Shown here: one piece after another, positions 54,749 to 63,931 of the stretch | Layout: each line of letters begins with the position of its first letter | How positions within the stretch are numbered: position 1 is the first letter of the stretch | Assembly: GCF_000010305.1 (NCBI RefSeq) | Contig: NC_012489.1 | Coordinates: 4,471,646-4,535,645 of the forward strand | Source of the DNA: Gemmatimonas aurantiaca T-27 | GTDB taxonomy: Bacteria; Gemmatimonadota; Gemmatimonadetes; Gemmatimonadales; Gemmatimonadaceae | DNA length: 64,000 bases | Direction: 5' to 3' | Notes under the pieces: generated by a model | What the model was told of the DNA's origin: nothing | Database searches by the model: none | Seen by the model: the letters and a program-made list of their open reading frames with translations, nothing else | Translations under genes and position numbers: made by a program

Positions 54749-55342
54749 ATGACGAATCCGGTCGTGACACAGTCCATGCATCCGGCGTGGCCCCGCGTGG
54801 CCTTTCAGGGCGAAGCAGGTGCGTTCAGCGAGATGGCCATTCGGCAGCATTGGCCGGATGGCGCCGACGCCATCGCCTGCCACACGTTCATCGAGGCGGT
54901 ACAACGTGTCTGCGAGCAAGCCGTCGACTTTGCGGTCATTCCGGTGGAAAACGCGATCGCGGGGCTGGTACGACCGGCTCATGATGCGATGCACGAGGCC
55001 GGCGACCGTCTGCAGTCGTGCGGCGAAGTGCGCGTGCCGATCCACCTGTGCCTGATGGCGCCACACGGTGCATCGCTGGCCGGATTGCGGGAGGTGCGCA
55101 GTCATGCCGTGGCCCTGGCCCAATGCCGGCTGTTCTTCGCGCGACACGAATGGCTGATCTCGATGCCACATGCCGACACGGCTGGTGCTGCCCGCGATGT
55201 GGCCGAGTGGGGTGATCGCACCCGAGGCGCCGTGGCCAGTGAATCGGCAGCGGCGCGGTACGGGCTCGAAATCATCGCCCATCACATCCAAGACATCCCG
55301 CACAACTGGACGCGCTTCGTGGTGCTGCAGCGTCGATCGTAG
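54749..55342 (+). CDS. pheA: Prephenate dehydratase without ACT domain
   Basis: Makes phenylpyruvate from prephenate, the last but one step to Phe. The 197-residue product is only the catalytic domain: VAFQGEAGAFSEMAIRQHW, FAVIPVENAIAGLV, GLREVRSHAVALAQC, GAVASESAAARYGLEII and the catalytic HNWTRFVVL. It stops at residue 197, where canonical enzymes continue into a roughly 80-residue Phe-binding ACT domain, so allosteric control by Phe is not expected. The ATG at 54749 is preferred over 54776. It is divergent from the aroF leader with only 48 bp between starts. Confidence 0.92.
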   Translation: MTNPVVTQSMHPAWPRVAFQGEAGAFSEMAIRQHWPDGADAIACHTFIEAVQRVCEQAVDFAVIPVENAIAGLVRPAHDAMHEAGDRLQSCGEVRVPIHLCLMAPHGASLAGLREVRSHAVALAQCRLFFARHEWLISMPHADTAGAARDVAEWGDRTRGAVASESAAARYGLEIIAHHIQDIPHNWTRFVVLQRRS

Positions 55343-55395
55343 GAATCACGGCGGCCCCCCTCGACACGGCGCGCCGGATGGTCAAAGATGTTGTC

Positions 55396-57156
55396 ATGCC
55401 TTCCTTCCTCCGCATCACCACCGCGGCGGTGTTGACCTGTGCGCCCGGGCTGCTGTTGGCCCAACGCTCGGCGACCTCCACCCCCGCGTCCCGCCCCGCC
55501 CCCACCAGTTCGTCACAAGCGGCGTTTGTGCCGCTCACCAAAGCCGTGCACGACGCCATCGACGGTGCGCGTGCGCTCCGTACCGTGGACTACGTGCAGC
55601 GCTACTTCCGCCTGCCCGGCAACCACGGTTTCGACCTCGCCATCGACACGGTCGCATCGTTGCTGCGCGCCGCCGGCTATGTGCGCGAAGACAGCGCGCC
55701 CGCGTCGGCCCGACTCGTGTACCGCGTGGAGTCCCGTCCCATGGCCAATCAGGCCTGGACGCCACTCGCCGCATCACTCACCATCGGTGGACGCAGCACG
55801 CCGGTGCAGCAGTTCTCCACCAATCTCAACATGATTGCCATCAACTCCGGCTCCACGCCGGAGGGTGGTGTCACAGCCGATGTGGTGGACGTGGGCACGG
55901 GCAGCGACGCGGAATTTGCCGCGGCCACCGTGACCGGACGCATCGTGCTCTCCACCGGCGTGGCGCGCACCGTGTTTCCGCGTGCCATGAAAGCAGGTGC
56001 CATTGGTGTACTCAACACACAGAAACTCCCGGCCTACAACCAGCAGGCGAAGAACACACGCGCCATTCAGTTCACGAGTGTGCCGCGCGACTCCATCCGT
56101 CAGGGGTGGTTGATCTTCATCTCCACGGCAACCCACGATTCGTTGCGCGCGGCTTTGGCGTCGGCCACACCGACACAACCGTTGCGGGTGAAGGCGGAAG
56201 TGCGCACGCTGTTCGAAACGCGCCCCGAGCTCACGGTGGTGGCCGAGATCCGTGGACGCAGCCGTGCCGCCGAACGGTTCGTGTATTCGGCGCACGTCCA
56301 GGAACCGGGTGCCAATGACAACGCGTCGGGAGTCGGCGCGCTGGCCGAGATGGCGCGCGTGGCCGCCACGCTGGTGCGCCGCGGCGTGAGCAATCCGCAG
56401 CGCACGGTCACGTTCCTGTGGGGCGATGAAATTCGCTCCACCGATCGATTTCTCAAGGAAGACAGCGTGCGCCGCGCCGGCGTGAAATGGGGTATGTCGC
56501 TCGACATGGTGGGCGAAAACACCGAGCTCACGGGCGGTTCGTTCCTGATCGAAAAGATGCCCGATCCGTCGGCGGTGTGGGTGCGTGGTGAAGACCAGCA
56601 CACCGAATGGGGCGGCAAGGTGCTCGCGGAGAAGGACATTCGCGCTCATTGGTTCAACGACTTCGTGCGGCAGCGTTGTCTCGATCGTGCACGGCAGACG
56701 CAGTGGGTAGTGAAGGCGAATCCGTTCGAAGGAGGCAGCGATCACACGCCGTTCCTCAACGCACAGATCCCTGCCGTGCTGCTATGGCACTTCACCGATC
56801 AGTACTACCACACGGATCTCGATCGCATCGGCATGGTGAGCCCCAAGTCGCTGGCCAATGTGGGCGCCTGTGCGTTGTCCACCGGTCTGCTGTTGGCTGA
56901 TGGGTCACGCAGCATCGTGTTGGCGGCACTCGAAGAGCTGACCGGTGTGGCCGAGCGCACGATTCGCGCGCAGGCCGTGCTGAGCGCCGATACGCTCACG
57001 CGTGGGGGCAACGCACAAACCGAAGCGCACATTCTCGACACGTGGCGCGCGTATTACATCGGCGCCATTGATCGCATCGGCGAAATCGCCGTGGGTCCGG
57101 TGGATTTGCAGGCTGCCACCGAACGCGCCAAGGCCCGGGTGCGCGCGGCCAAATAG
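55396..57156 (+). CDS. M28-family zinc aminopeptidase, exported
   Basis: The 586-residue exported peptidase has a signal peptide (MPSFLRITTAAVLTCAPGLL, cleavage near LLAQ). An inserted PA-like domain (about 120-240, with VVDVGTGSDAEFAAATVTG) precedes the di-zinc core: VYSAHVQEPGANDNASGVGAL, LWGDEIRSTD, the SLDMVGEN strand and GGSDHTPFLNAQIPAVLLWHF. Its expected ligands are all present, although YSAHVQEP replaces the usual GHxDS form. An ATG at 55378 would add six residues. Confidence 0.9.
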   Translation: MPSFLRITTAAVLTCAPGLLLAQRSATSTPASRPAPTSSSQAAFVPLTKAVHDAIDGARALRTVDYVQRYFRLPGNHGFDLAIDTVASLLRAAGYVREDSAPASARLVYRVESRPMANQAWTPLAASLTIGGRSTPVQQFSTNLNMIAINSGSTPEGGVTADVVDVGTGSDAEFAAATVTGRIVLSTGVARTVFPRAMKAGAIGVLNTQKLPAYNQQAKNTRAIQFTSVPRDSIRQGWLIFISTATHDSLRAALASATPTQPLRVKAEVRTLFETRPELTVVAEIRGRSRAAERFVYSAHVQEPGANDNASGVGALAEMARVAATLVRRGVSNPQRTVTFLWGDEIRSTDRFLKEDSVRRAGVKWGMSLDMVGENTELTGGSFLIEKMPDPSAVWVRGEDQHTEWGGKVLAEKDIRAHWFNDFVRQRCLDRARQTQWVVKANPFEGGSDHTPFLNAQIPAVLLWHFTDQYYHTDLDRIGMVSPKSLANVGACALSTGLLLADGSRSIVLAALEELTGVAERTIRAQAVLSADTLTRGGNAQTEAHILDTWRAYYIGAIDRIGEIAVGPVDLQAATERAKARVRAAK

Positions 57157-57286
57157 CTGATTGCGGCGCAGGTTGCTGTGAGGCCGCCCTGTGGTGGAAT
57201 CCCTCACATCAACCTGCGCAATCGCCGGATTGAATCACCGCTGACAATGCACGACTCTGCGAAGGTCATTCCATCGCGGAGTACGA

Positions 57287-58738
57287 ATGCTGGATTTGCA
57301 GGTGTCGTCGAAAATCTCCCCGGAGCTGCTGGCCAAGTACGACGTGGCCGGCCCCCGCTACACCAGCTATCCGGCCGTACCGGACTGGAACGGCGCACCG
57401 GATGCCGCCGGATGGGCAACGCAGCTACGGGCACTGGGCCGGCAACGCGAGCCAATCGCGCTGTACGTGCATCTGCCCTTCTGTGCCGCGCAGTGCCTCT
57501 ACTGCGGCTGCAATGCCACGGTGACAACCCGAGCGGAGATTGTCGATCGATACCTGAGCCGGCTGCGGATCGAGCTCGACATGCTGGCGCGAGCGATGGG
57601 CGAACGGCCCCGTGTGGCCGAGATGCATTGGGGTGGTGGCACGCCGAATTTTCTGAGCGACGCCCAGTTGGCCACCTTGCACGACATGCTGCTCACCACC
57701 TTCGAGCTCGGCGCGCATACCGAGAGTTCCCTCGAAGCCGATCCACGCCTCACCACACGATCCCAGATGCGCATGCTGCGGCAACTGGGATTCACGCGGG
57801 TGAGCTTCGGCGTGCAGGATCTCGATCCGGTGGTGCAGGAAGCGATCGGGCGCGTACAACCGCGTGCCATGGTGCAGGACGCCGTCACGCTGGCCCGCGA
57901 AGAAGGTTTCACTGGCATCAACTTCGATCTCATTTACGGTCTGCCACACCAAACACCTGATCGGTTTGCGGCGACCGTCGAAGACAGCCTGGCCATGCGC
58001 CCCGATCGTATCGCCTGCTTTGGGTACGCCCACGTGCCGTGGATGCGCGCCCATCAGCGTCGCATCGATGCCCAGGCGCTCCCCAATGGCGCGGAACGGT
58101 TTGCACTCTTCCGCGATGCTGTGCAGCGGTTCGTTGGTGCTGGTTATGAGTGGATCGGTATCGACCACTTCGCGTTGCCCACTGATGCCCTCACCAAGGC
58201 CATGCACCACGGTGTGCTGCACCGGAACTTCATGGGTTACACCACGCAACACAGCCCGCATCTGCTCGGCGTGGGGGTGAGCGCCATTTCGGCGGTCAAT
58301 GGCTGGTTCGTGCAGAATGCGCCTCAACTGGGAGAGTGGCAGCGACAGATCGATCGTGGTGCGCTGCCGGTGGCCGGAGGACACATCCAACAGGGCGATG
58401 ATCAGGGACGCGGCGCCGCCATCACGCACCTGATGTGTCACGCGGCGCTGCCGGCGTCACTGTTCCCAGTGGACCGCGAGGCTATGCAGGCCCTGTATGC
58501 ACCGCTGGTCGACGACGGACTGGTCACGTTCGACGCAACGGGCATGCAGGCCACCGATCAGGGTCGGTGGCTGCTCCGCAATCTCGCCTTTCCACTCGAT
58601 GCCTATCGCGCCAGCCGGGCCGCCGAGCAACTAGCCCAACAATCGGCCGAACACTCGGTCGGTCTCGTGCGGCAGGGCACCGCGTCGCACCCTGGTATGC
58701 CCGCCGTGCATCCCCCGCGCTTCTCTCAGGCGGTGTGA
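57287..58738 (+). CDS. hemN: Oxygen-independent coproporphyrinogen III dehydrogenase
   Basis: Radical-SAM enzyme of heme synthesis that decarboxylates coproporphyrinogen III without oxygen. The 483-residue product has GPRYTSYPAVPDW near the N-terminus, the HemN cluster motif LPFCAAQCLYCGCN (CxxxCxxC) with the extra Cys, MHWGGGTPNFLSD, and the RVSFGVQDLDPVVQEAIGR strand. The C-terminal HemN domain (YEWIGIDHFALPTD) is intact, which supports true HemN rather than HemW. hemJ follows after 18 bp. Confidence 0.95.
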   Translation: MLDLQVSSKISPELLAKYDVAGPRYTSYPAVPDWNGAPDAAGWATQLRALGRQREPIALYVHLPFCAAQCLYCGCNATVTTRAEIVDRYLSRLRIELDMLARAMGERPRVAEMHWGGGTPNFLSDAQLATLHDMLLTTFELGAHTESSLEADPRLTTRSQMRMLRQLGFTRVSFGVQDLDPVVQEAIGRVQPRAMVQDAVTLAREEGFTGINFDLIYGLPHQTPDRFAATVEDSLAMRPDRIACFGYAHVPWMRAHQRRIDAQALPNGAERFALFRDAVQRFVGAGYEWIGIDHFALPTDALTKAMHHGVLHRNFMGYTTQHSPHLLGVGVSAISAVNGWFVQNAPQLGEWQRQIDRGALPVAGGHIQQGDDQGRGAAITHLMCHAALPASLFPVDREAMQALYAPLVDDGLVTFDATGMQATDQGRWLLRNLAFPLDAYRASRAAEQLAQQSAEHSVGLVRQGTASHPGMPAVHPPRFSQAV

Positions 58739-58756
58739 CGCACGTACATTGGCCGC

Positions 58757-59194
58757 ATGGCACTCGAGACATCATATCTGTGGATCAAGGCGATGCATGT
58801 GGTGGCCGTCATCGCCTGGTTCGCCGGCCTCTTCTACATCTTCCGACTCTTCGTGTACCACGTGCAGCAGCGCGAGCAGCCTGCGGTGGTGGCAACACTG
58901 GAAGTGATGGAGCACCGGCTGATGCGCGTGATCATGGCACCAGCCATGATCGTAGCCGTCACCATGGGCGCGTGGATGCTGGTGAAACAGCCCGCGCTGC
59001 TGCGCATGCCATGGATGCACATGAAACTCGGCGCGGTGTTTTTCCTGCTGGGCTATCACGGGTTTGCGTCATATACCCGGAAACGGCTCGCGCGTGGTGA
59101 CTATTTCCTCAGTGAGCGCGCGTGCCGGGCGTTCAATGAAGTGCCCACGCTGCTGCTCATCATCATCGTGATCGCGGTCATCGTACGCCCCTGA
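58757..59194 (+). CDS. hemJ: HemJ-type protoporphyrinogen oxidase
   Basis: The 145-residue membrane protein has four helices and oxidises protoporphyrinogen IX in bacteria that lack HemG and HemY. The heme-ligand His lies in LWIKAMHVVAVIAWFAG. The conserved FYIFRLFVYH follows, as do PWMHMKLGAVFFLLGYH and the FNEVPTLLLIIIVIAVIVRP C-terminus. It is next to hemN, so two late heme steps form one unit. Confidence 0.92.
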   Translation: MALETSYLWIKAMHVVAVIAWFAGLFYIFRLFVYHVQQREQPAVVATLEVMEHRLMRVIMAPAMIVAVTMGAWMLVKQPALLRMPWMHMKLGAVFFLLGYHGFASYTRKRLARGDYFLSERACRAFNEVPTLLLIIIVIAVIVRP

Positions 59195-59219
59195 TCCCCT
59201 GCGGAATGCAGGAGCGGGT

Positions 59220-60056
59220 TCAGGGCTCCCGCACCCGTTCCTGCTGCAGCATCATGGTCGGACCCAGCATGGTTTCGATGCGCAACAGCCGGCGTGACTG
59301 CTTGCCAATCCACACCACCGATTCCCGGCCCTTGGCGATGGTGAAAATCACCACGTGTGCATCTTCGTCCTGCACGACGGTGCTGCCGGTGACCTTCACT
59401 TCGTATTCCTTGAGTCCCGCGTCGAGGTCGAAGACGGCAAAGCGTGTGCTGTAGCCTTTCTCGAGGGGCAACGATCGCACGAGCAGATCCCAGTTGCCAG
59501 AATCGAACGCGGCGAATGGCAGCGTGGTGTCCACCGGTACCAGCGGCGCATCCACCGGACCGATGCTGGCCTTCACGCGCCGGCCATTGAAATCGAGCGA
59601 CATCCGCCGTGTCGGTTGCAACGAGCGGTGCATACGAGGCGCGAGGGTCAGCCCATCGCTGACCGTGGAATCGATCAACTGCGCCGTGCCGCGTCGCACG
59701 GTCTGCACACGACGGACCAGCACACGGTCCCTGGTGGAATCGCGCTGCGTTTCATCGATGACCTGACCGGCCGAGGTCACCGCCCCATCGCGGAGCAGCG
59801 TGAGCGCATAGCGCACCGTGGCCGTGGTCACGTGGCGACCATCCACCACCGCATCGCCGGGACGAAGGGCCCGCACACTGTCGGATGATGCCGGTGCCCG
59901 TGATACGCTGTCCCGATTCGATGTTTGCGCATGCACCGACGCAGACATGGTCAGCATCGACGCATACGCCGTCATGGCGACCAGGGCGACCCGCGCCTGC
60001 ACAACTGTTGTTCTCACGACCACGATGACGGGGACGAGCACAGCAATGATGCGCAT
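59220..60056 (-). CDS. DUF3108-like exported protein
   Basis: The 278-residue product has a long N-terminal signal segment (IIAVLVPVIVVVRTTVVQ and a second hydrophobic stretch ending ASVHAQ) and then only beta structure. The pattern of RYALTLLRDGAVTSAGQVI, RMSLDFNGRRVKASIG, STRFAVFDLDAGLKEYEVKV and SVVWIGKQSRRLLRIET resembles DUF3108/lipoprotein-sorting folds. The match is weak. Several in-frame ATGs exist; 60056 avoids overlap with the divergent TonB receptor gene. Confidence 0.6.
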   Translation of the reverse strand: MRIIAVLVPVIVVVRTTVVQARVALVAMTAYASMLTMSASVHAQTSNRDSVSRAPASSDSVRALRPGDAVVDGRHVTTATVRYALTLLRDGAVTSAGQVIDETQRDSTRDRVLVRRVQTVRRGTAQLIDSTVSDGLTLAPRMHRSLQPTRRMSLDFNGRRVKASIGPVDAPLVPVDTTLPFAAFDSGNWDLLVRSLPLEKGYSTRFAVFDLDAGLKEYEVKVTGSTVVQDEDAHVVIFTIAKGRESVVWIGKQSRRLLRIETMLGPTMMLQQERVREP

Positions 60057-60099
60057 GGCGGAAGGCAACCTTTCCAGGGCAGATGACGTCGTACGGCGC

Positions 60100-63000
60100 A
60101 TGAACCTGTCCTTCACTTTCATGGCGCCGGTCGTGCAGCGCCTCATCGGGGCGCTGACCCTGACAATGTGCGTGACCAGCGCGCTCCATGCACAGGCCGA
60201 CGTGGTCCGCGGCCGCGTGCTCGACGATTCGGCGCGTGTTCTTTCCGGAGCTGTGGTGAGCATCACCCGTGGGCCTGATCGACTGGTCCAGCAAGTGACC
60301 ACCGACTCCAGTGGTCGGTTCAGCAGCCGCTTCGACCCGGGCACGGGCGACTATCTCGTGCACGTGATGGCACCGGGCTTCCGTCAGGCCCGGCGGCGCG
60401 TGGAACGGGTGGCCGAGGAACGCGAGCTCGTTGCCGATTTCACTCTGCAGCGCGACCTGGCCACCACGCTCGACGCCGTGCGGGTGACCGCCACCCCGCC
60501 CGTGCGCGCCCAGGCCCAGGTAGCCAGTGGGTACAGTCGCGAAGTGGGTGCCTCCGAGCAGTGGAACCAGGGCGTCGAAGGACGGGTGAGCCCCAATGCC
60601 GCCGGCAACCTGACGGCCATCGCCGGCACCGTGCCCGGCGTGACCATGACACCGTCCGGTCCTTCGATGCTTGGCGCCAGCCCCGGCTCCAACCTGACCA
60701 CCTTGAATGGCATGGCCATGCCGGGCGGCTCGCTTCCCCGTGCGGCACGGGCCGATGTGCGCGTGACCGGCGCCACGTTCGATGCCACACGCGGCGGATT
60801 TGCCGGTGCCAATATCGATGTGCGCCTCGGCGCTGGTGATCGCAATTTCCAGAATCGCAATGCGTTTCTCACGCTCAATGCGCCGCAGTTGCAGACCACC
60901 GATGCGGTAGGCCGTTCACTGGGCCTGCTCAATGGCGGCTTCCGGGCCAGCGTGGGCGCCGATGGAGAAGCCATTCGCCGCGTCCTCACGTACAACGTGG
61001 CACTCGATGTCGGTCGCACCAGCAGTGACCCGGCCACCTTGCTCAGCAGCGACGCCGAGGCCCTGCGTCGCGCGGGACTGGCCCCTGATTCGGCCCAGCG
61101 TCTGCGCTCGATTGCCTCCAACATCGGCCTGCCTCTGGCAGGCACCGGGATCCCGACAGCGCGCGTGCAGAACAACCTCACGTTCCTCGGTCGCATTGAT
61201 GACGTACGTGACACCCTGCGCACGCTGACGCTCACCACGTTTGCCGGCTCCACCACGGAGGGCGCACTGGGTTTCGGTCCACTGAGCGCGCCAGGCAACA
61301 GTGGCAAGCAGTCCCAACAAACGGTGGGTGCACAGTTCCTGCAGAGTCAGTACGTGGGCAAAGGCTACTTCACGCTCATGGAGAATCGCATCGCCGCCAG
61401 TCGTGTGCGTGATCGCAGCACACCGTATCTCGAACTGCCAGGCGCCACCGTGCTTGCGCGCTCGGCATCCGACGCCGCCACGAGCGACATCGTCCCCGTG
61501 GCGTTGGGTGGCAATCCGTTTCTCGCCACCAATGACACGCGCTGGACCGCGGAAGCGGCCAATGAAATGGTGTGGAACGCACAGGGACGTCGTCATCGCT
61601 TCAAGACATCGGCGTGGATCCGCGGCGACGGCCTGACACAGGAAGGCCAGCCCAACGCCCTCGGTCAGTACACGTTCATGTCGCTCGCCGATCTCGCCGC
61701 CAATCGTCCGGCATCGTACTCCCGCACGTTGTCGCAGCCGGTGCGGGAAGCCAGTGCGTACAACGCCGCACTCGCGTTCTCGCATCAGTGGAATCCGAGC
61801 CGGTGGTTCAGCACTCTCGCCGGCGCACGGGTGGAAGGCAATCGCTTCGGGGATGCCCCGCCAGAGAATGCCGCACTCGAACAGGCATTGGGCGTGCGTA
61901 CCGGCGTCGCGCCGAGTCGAGTGCACGTGTCGCCACGCGTCGGGTTCAACTACACCTATTCGCGGTCGCGCGAAAACGGCAACGGCCAGATGAACAATGG
62001 GTCGGGCAGTTGGTATCGCAACACGATGGGCATCATTCGTGGTGGCGTCGGCGAGTTCCGCGACCTGTATCGTCCCGGCACGTTGGCCGATGCGATGGTC
62101 AATGCCGGTCTGCCTGGCAGCACCGTGGCACTGACGTGCGTGGGGAGCGCCGTACCGGTACCCGACTGGCGCGCCCTCAGCAGCGGCAGCGCGACACTGC
62201 CCTCCGCCTGCGCCGATGGCTCCGGCGCGCTGGCAGAGCGTGCACCCACCGTTACGCTGGTCGACCCGTCGTTCGATGTGCCACGCAGTTGGCGCGCATC
62301 GTTGGGTTGGGCCGCCACGGTGCAGCGCTTCCTGGTGCGCGTGGACGGCTTGTCGTCGTACGATCTGTCGAATCCCAGCACCGTCGACGCCAACTTCTCC
62401 GGCACGAGTCGCTTCACGCTCGCCGGTGAAGGCGGTCGGCCGATGTACGTCACGGCGTCAGGCATCGATCCCACGTCGGGCGCCGTGTCGGCTCGGGAAT
62501 CGCGTGTGAGCCCCAACTATGGCCGTGTGTCCATGCGCACGAGTGATCTGCGCGGCTATGGATCGCAGCTTACCACCACTATCCAACCCGAGATTTTCCG
62601 TGGACGGCGCGGTCCGCCGCCGGTGATGTTCTCGGCGGCCTACACCATTCAGCAGGTGCGTCAGCAGTTCCGTGGCAGCGATGGGGCCAACTTCGGCAAT
62701 CCGCTCACGCGCGAATGGGCGGCCGGCGCCAACGATGCCCGGCATGCCGTCGTGCTCCAGGCCAGCACCACCGTACCACGTGTCGGTGTGTTCACCATGT
62801 TCACGCGCCTGCAGTCGGGCACACCGTTCACGCCCATCGTGCGCAGTGACATCGATGGTGACGGACGTGCCAACGATCGGGCGTTCGTGCCCAATCCCGG
62901 CACCGACACCGATGCCGCTACCCGTGCGCAGATGCAGGCCCTGCTCGCGTCGGCGCCTGGCAACATCCGCGACTGTCTGTCATCGCAGCTTGGCGCCGTG

Positions 63001-63894
63001 GCCGCGCGGCAAAGCTGCCGCGGACCCTGGACGCAGCAGATGAATCTGCTGTACCGTCCGCCGCTGCCGTCCATCCGGGGCCGCAATGTCTCGATGAACG
63101 TGGTCTTCGAGAACCCGCTCGCGGGTCTGGACCAGCTACTGCATGGCGCCGACGGGCTGCGCGGCTGGGGCACGCAGGCGATCCCTGATCCCGTGTTGCT
63201 GGTGCCACGTGGCTTCGATGCGACCGGTCAGCGTTTCCGCTACGACGTGAACCCGCGCTTCGGTGATACGCGCGCCTTCCGCACGCTGTCCCGTGTGCCG
63301 TTCCGCATCGTGATGGACATTTCGATGGATCTATCGGTGCCGTACGACCTGCAGACCTTGCGTCGTGCCATTGAGCCCATCAAGGGTCGCGACAAGGCCA
63401 CCAACAAGACCACGTGGACACGTCGAAATGCCGACTCGGTGGCGGCACTGTACCTGAGCCGCACGTCGAACCTGCACCGTGTGCTGCTGGCCGAAAGCGA
63501 TTCGCTGTTCCTCACGAAAGATCAGATCGCCCGACTGTTGGCCGCCGACAGCCTGTATTCAGAACGCGTGCGCGGTCTCTACAAGCCACTCGCGGTGATG
63601 CTGGCCGAACAGCCGGATGGAGCCGCGGGCAAGGCGGCACTCGATACCGTGCAGGCCACCACCCGGTTGTACTGGCCCATCTTCTGGGAACAGGTGGACC
63701 TGGCGATGGAGGTGCTCAATCAGCAGCAGCGCGAGCTGATGCCACTGTTCAACAACATGAGCGCGGTGACGAAGGAAGAACGTCGCAACGCCCGTTGGAC
63801 ATTCGGGTACCCGGTGCCGTTGGTGCACAACCGGCCGCGGGTAGGTGGGCAGCCGGGAAGCCTGAATACCTCGGTGACACGAGGCGCCTTCTGA
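60100..63894 (+). CDS. TonB-dependent receptor-like outer-membrane protein with C-terminal extension
   Basis: The 1264-residue protein has a signal peptide (ending SALHAQ) and a carboxypeptidase-regulatory-like domain (about 35-120, VVRGRVLDDSARVLSGAVVS). A plug-like part (about 150-260, GNLTAIAGTVPGVTM and LTTLNGMAMPGGSLP) and a barrel follow, containing RSRENGNGQMNNGSGSWYR and EFRDLYRPGTLADAM. About 180 residues (1085-1264) after the last barrel-like strand are helical and hydrophilic, so the barrel does not end the chain. It begins 43 bp from the divergent DUF3108-like gene. No SusD partner is adjacent. The substrate is unknown. Confidence 0.85.
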   Translation: MNLSFTFMAPVVQRLIGALTLTMCVTSALHAQADVVRGRVLDDSARVLSGAVVSITRGPDRLVQQVTTDSSGRFSSRFDPGTGDYLVHVMAPGFRQARRRVERVAEERELVADFTLQRDLATTLDAVRVTATPPVRAQAQVASGYSREVGASEQWNQGVEGRVSPNAAGNLTAIAGTVPGVTMTPSGPSMLGASPGSNLTTLNGMAMPGGSLPRAARADVRVTGATFDATRGGFAGANIDVRLGAGDRNFQNRNAFLTLNAPQLQTTDAVGRSLGLLNGGFRASVGADGEAIRRVLTYNVALDVGRTSSDPATLLSSDAEALRRAGLAPDSAQRLRSIASNIGLPLAGTGIPTARVQNNLTFLGRIDDVRDTLRTLTLTTFAGSTTEGALGFGPLSAPGNSGKQSQQTVGAQFLQSQYVGKGYFTLMENRIAASRVRDRSTPYLELPGATVLARSASDAATSDIVPVALGGNPFLATNDTRWTAEAANEMVWNAQGRRHRFKTSAWIRGDGLTQEGQPNALGQYTFMSLADLAANRPASYSRTLSQPVREASAYNAALAFSHQWNPSRWFSTLAGARVEGNRFGDAPPENAALEQALGVRTGVAPSRVHVSPRVGFNYTYSRSRENGNGQMNNGSGSWYRNTMGIIRGGVGEFRDLYRPGTLADAMVNAGLPGSTVALTCVGSAVPVPDWRALSSGSATLPSACADGSGALAERAPTVTLVDPSFDVPRSWRASLGWAATVQRFLVRVDGLSSYDLSNPSTVDANFSGTSRFTLAGEGGRPMYVTASGIDPTSGAVSARESRVSPNYGRVSMRTSDLRGYGSQLTTTIQPEIFRGRRGPPPVMFSAAYTIQQVRQQFRGSDGANFGNPLTREWAAGANDARHAVVLQASTTVPRVGVFTMFTRLQSGTPFTPIVRSDIDGDGRANDRAFVPNPGTDTDAATRAQMQALLASAPGNIRDCLSSQLGAVAARQSCRGPWTQQMNLLYRPPLPSIRGRNVSMNVVFENPLAGLDQLLHGADGLRGWGTQAIPDPVLLVPRGFDATGQRFRYDVNPRFGDTRAFRTLSRVPFRIVMDISMDLSVPYDLQTLRRAIEPIKGRDKATNKTTWTRRNADSVAALYLSRTSNLHRVLLAESDSLFLTKDQIARLLAADSLYSERVRGLYKPLAVMLAEQPDGAAGKAALDTVQATTRLYWPIFWEQVDLAMEVLNQQQRELMPLFNNMSAVTKEERRNARWTFGYPVPLVHNRPRVGGQPGSLNTSVTRGAF

Positions 63895-63900
63895 CGACCA

Positions 63901-63931
63901 AGGGGGCATGAGCCAGTCGCTCATGCCCCCT
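63901..63931. terminator. 12-bp hairpin terminator after the TonB receptor gene
   Basis: AGGGGGCATGAG pairs exactly with CTCATGCCCCCT around CCAGTCG. The last 69 bases of the window hold no complete gene; a minus-strand frame ending SHYKY at 63978 may be the tail of the next gene. Confidence 0.6.

Noticed and set aside
59196-59216. CCTGC/GCAGG hairpin between hemJ and the DUF3108-like gene
   Set aside because: The stem is only five pairs with no U-run, too weak to call a terminator.
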